Below are positions 61,895 through 64,000 of a stretch of 64,000 nt of DNA, piece by piece. Below the pieces are notes generated by a model. The model saw only the letters and a program-made list of their open reading frames with translations, had not been told where the DNA came from and ran no database searches. The position numbers were made by a program, and so were the translations under genes. Position 1 is the stretch's first letter; each line of letters opens with the position of its first letter. Source of the stretch: Elizabethkingia miricola (lineage in GTDB: Bacteria > Bacteroidota > Bacteroidia > Flavobacteriales > Weeksellaceae); the NCBI RefSeq assembly GCF_001675285.1, contig NZ_LSGQ01000030.1:186001-250000 (forward strand). Reading direction: 5' to 3'.

Positions 61895-64000
61895 ATGAAC
61901 ATTAATTTCAAAAAGCCGCTTATAACGGCTCTTGTATTATCCACAGCCAGTGTGTATTATGCACAAAAAACTAAGGATTCTCTAGAAAAACCCAAGTCTA
62001 TTGACGAGGTTGTTTTAGTAGGAAGAAACCTTACACAGGTTGCTAAAGAAAGAAAAACACCTGTTGCAGTTTCCACAATTAAGGCAACGGAAATTCAGGA
62101 AAAATTAGGAAACAGAGAGTTTCCTGAAATTATGAAGTCAACTCCATCTGTTTACGTAACAAAAGTAGGTGGTGGATTCGGCGACAGCAGAATTAACATG
62201 AGAGGTTTTGATGCTACCAACATTGCGGTAATCATCAATGGACAACCTGTAAATGATATGCAGAGTGGCGCTGTATACTGGTCTAACTGGACTGGTTTAG
62301 CAGATATTGCCAGCTCTATCCAGATTCAGAGAGGTCTTGGAGCATCTAAATTTGTTGTTCCTTCTGTAGGAGGAACCATTAACATTGTAACCAAAGCCAC
62401 AGATGCTGAACAAAAAGCAATGATAAAAGCTGAGGCAGGTAACGATAACTATTCAAGATTATCGGCCATGTACTCTTCAGGTCTAAAAAACAAATGGGGA
62501 ACAACTGTATTACTTTCTCGTTGGCAAGGTGACGGTTACATTAACGGAACAAAAGGAGAAGGTTATTCTTGGTTCTTCTCTGTTGGTTATAAACCAAATG
62601 AAAAGCATGCTTTCAACATTATTGCAACAGGAGCCCCACAGGTACACGATACCAGAAGATCTTCTGCAACGGGAGCAAATGTAGCAACACTACGTCAATT
62701 AGATACATACGGAAGAAGATACAATCCACAAACAGGGATACTAAACGGATCACAGTTCAATCTAGCACCTAACTTCTATCACAAACCAATTGCTTCACTT
62801 AACTGGGACTGGACTATCAATGATGCTTTAAAGCTTTCAACTGTAGTTTACGCTTCATGGGGCCGCGGTGGTGGTGGTACCGGATTAAATGGTACAATCA
62901 AAAATGCTAACAACCAGACCATGAATTTCATGAACTATGGTCCGGGTGGAGATGGTACAATCAACTGGGATATGATCTACCGCTACAACAGAGGTGGTTC
63001 GGTAACCGATTACAACGGAAATACATTCCAGAAAGGAACATTTACTGCGCAACCAGGACAACCAACCGATTATAACGGACGATATGTAGCAACGTTGAAT
63101 GGTACAAGTGGTATTGTAAGAAAGCAAAGTATCAATGCACACGATTGGTATGGCGCTATTGCTGACCTTAACTACAAGAAAAACAACTGGACTTTCAACG
63201 GAGGGATTGATCTAAAAACTTATAAAGGAGCTCTTTACGACATCGTTACTGACATGTTAGGTTCTGATGCATTTTTTGTAAAAAGTACAGTTAATTCACC
63301 AAATGGATATTTTATCAATAAAATAGTAAAACCGGAAGCAATCACAAACCTTAATAATGCCCAAAAGGTATCCATATACAACGAAGGATTGGTAAGATGG
63401 GCTGGAGCATACGGAATGGTTGAGTATTCTGATGAAAAACTAAGTGCATCACTTCAAGGTTCCGTTTCCAAGCAGTACTACAAGCGAAGAGATTACATGT
63501 TGTACACTCCGGAAAACCAGGAAACAAAATGGTATAACAAAACAGGTTATATTGTAAAAGGAGGAGCAAACTATAACATTGATCAACATCATAATGTATT
63601 CTTCAATACAGGCGTTATTTCCAGACAACCATTGTTCAGTGCTTTATTCCCGACTAACCAGAATGTCTACAAAGATGTAAAGAATGAGAGAATTTTCTCA
63701 ATAGAACTAGGTTATGGATTCAAATCCCGTTATGTAGATGTTAATATTAATGCTTACAGAACACAGTGGGATGACAGATTTATTACAAGAACATTCAATG
63801 CCACTGCTGGAGATGTTGCAAATTTCTCTCAGCTACAGTTAGGAAATACTTATTTCTACAATGCTTTAAATGTAGGACAACTTCACCAGGGAGTTGAATT
63901 AGAGGCTAAAGCAAGACCATTCTCTAACCTTAGACTTAGAGGTATGCTTTCTGTTGGTAACTGGAAGTACAAAGGAAATGCAAACTTCAACATCATCGAT
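61895..64000 (+). CDS. TonB-dependent outer-membrane receptor, paralogue (cut by window edge)
   Basis: The frame from ATG 61895 is open to the right edge for 702 codons. The signal peptide (ending VYYAQ), the plug (MRGFDATNIAVIINGQPVND, SVGGTINIVTK) and many barrel strands align with the receptor just upstream, so the two are a tandem duplication that has diverged. About 150-200 C-terminal residues are missing from the window. No SusD partner is visible. Substrate unknown. Confidence 0.93.
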   Translation, partial: MNINFKKPLITALVLSTASVYYAQKTKDSLEKPKSIDEVVLVGRNLTQVAKERKTPVAVSTIKATEIQEKLGNREFPEIMKSTPSVYVTKVGGGFGDSRINMRGFDATNIAVIINGQPVNDMQSGAVYWSNWTGLADIASSIQIQRGLGASKFVVPSVGGTINIVTKATDAEQKAMIKAEAGNDNYSRLSAMYSSGLKNKWGTTVLLSRWQGDGYINGTKGEGYSWFFSVGYKPNEKHAFNIIATGAPQVHDTRRSSATGANVATLRQLDTYGRRYNPQTGILNGSQFNLAPNFYHKPIASLNWDWTINDALKLSTVVYASWGRGGGGTGLNGTIKNANNQTMNFMNYGPGGDGTINWDMIYRYNRGGSVTDYNGNTFQKGTFTAQPGQPTDYNGRYVATLNGTSGIVRKQSINAHDWYGAIADLNYKKNNWTFNGGIDLKTYKGALYDIVTDMLGSDAFFVKSTVNSPNGYFINKIVKPEAITNLNNAQKVSIYNEGLVRWAGAYGMVEYSDEKLSASLQGSVSKQYYKRRDYMLYTPENQETKWYNKTGYIVKGGANYNIDQHHNVFFNTGVISRQPLFSALFPTNQNVYKDVKNERIFSIELGYGFKSRYVDVNINAYRTQWDDRFITRTFNATAGDVANFSQLQLGNTYFYNALNVGQLHQGVELEAKARPFSNLRLRGMLSVGNWKYKGNANFNIID

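Overview
The window reads as chromosomal DNA of a low-GC member of the Bacteroidota, most likely the Weeksellaceae (Elizabethkingia or Chryseobacterium group). The reasons are five SusC/SusD pairs, a bacillithiol gene (bshC), lipoprotein signals of the Bacteroidota type, a GH97 glucosidase, and promoters with the Bacteroidota -7 consensus TAnnTTTG in place of sigma-70 boxes. The genus is an inference from protein flavour; no rRNA or tRNA gene is present to fix it. I found no insertion sequence, CRISPR array, tRNA or intact prophage.

Positions 1-4850 (minus strand): the 5' part of a LysM protein with a periplasmic-binding-protein fold, bshC, and an outer-membrane porin. Positions 5030-31001 (minus strand): five consecutive susC-susD operons, called A to E here. 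Each has susC first and an 11-14 bp gap before susD. No glycosidase, sulfatase or ECF sigma/anti-sigma pair lies between them. Small genes sit in the gaps: an XRE-type regulator facing a 68-residue putative DNA-binding protein (9860-10554), and two related small exported proteins (20325-20999 and 25872-26528). Two decayed fragments, one of a susD and one of a small exported protein, show that this array has gained and lost members.

Positions 31493-36182 (minus strand): the conserved rimP-nusA-infB translation and transcription operon, with a good promoter and a terminator-like hairpin in its leader. Positions 36415-44275 (plus strand): GH97 alpha-glucosidase (SusB type), UDP-glucose dehydrogenase, beta-carbonic anhydrase, a 93-residue exported protein, a SulP anion/bicarbonate transporter and a BamA-like outer-membrane barrel. 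Positions 44280-49755 (minus strand): pth, two tandem NTR/TIMP-like secreted proteins, and mfd.

Positions 50070-64000 (plus strand): a Lys/Thr-rich exported protein, a GH3-family acyl-adenylating enzyme with an MFS exporter, dnaB-rnhA, a tight nadB-sulfurtransferase-nadC operon for NAD biosynthesis, and two tandem paralogous TonB-dependent receptors, the second cut by the window edge.

The strongest unexpected signals are: a terminator whose stem and U-tract contain the start codon of the downstream porin gene; a possible attenuator ahead of rimP-nusA-infB; a shared promoter layout (two GTTAAA boxes at fixed spacing before CATWTTTGCA) at the two TonB receptors; a common motif 28-30 bp before three susC genes; palindromic operator candidates around the XRE gene; and the small exported protein family that tracks with the SusCD array.
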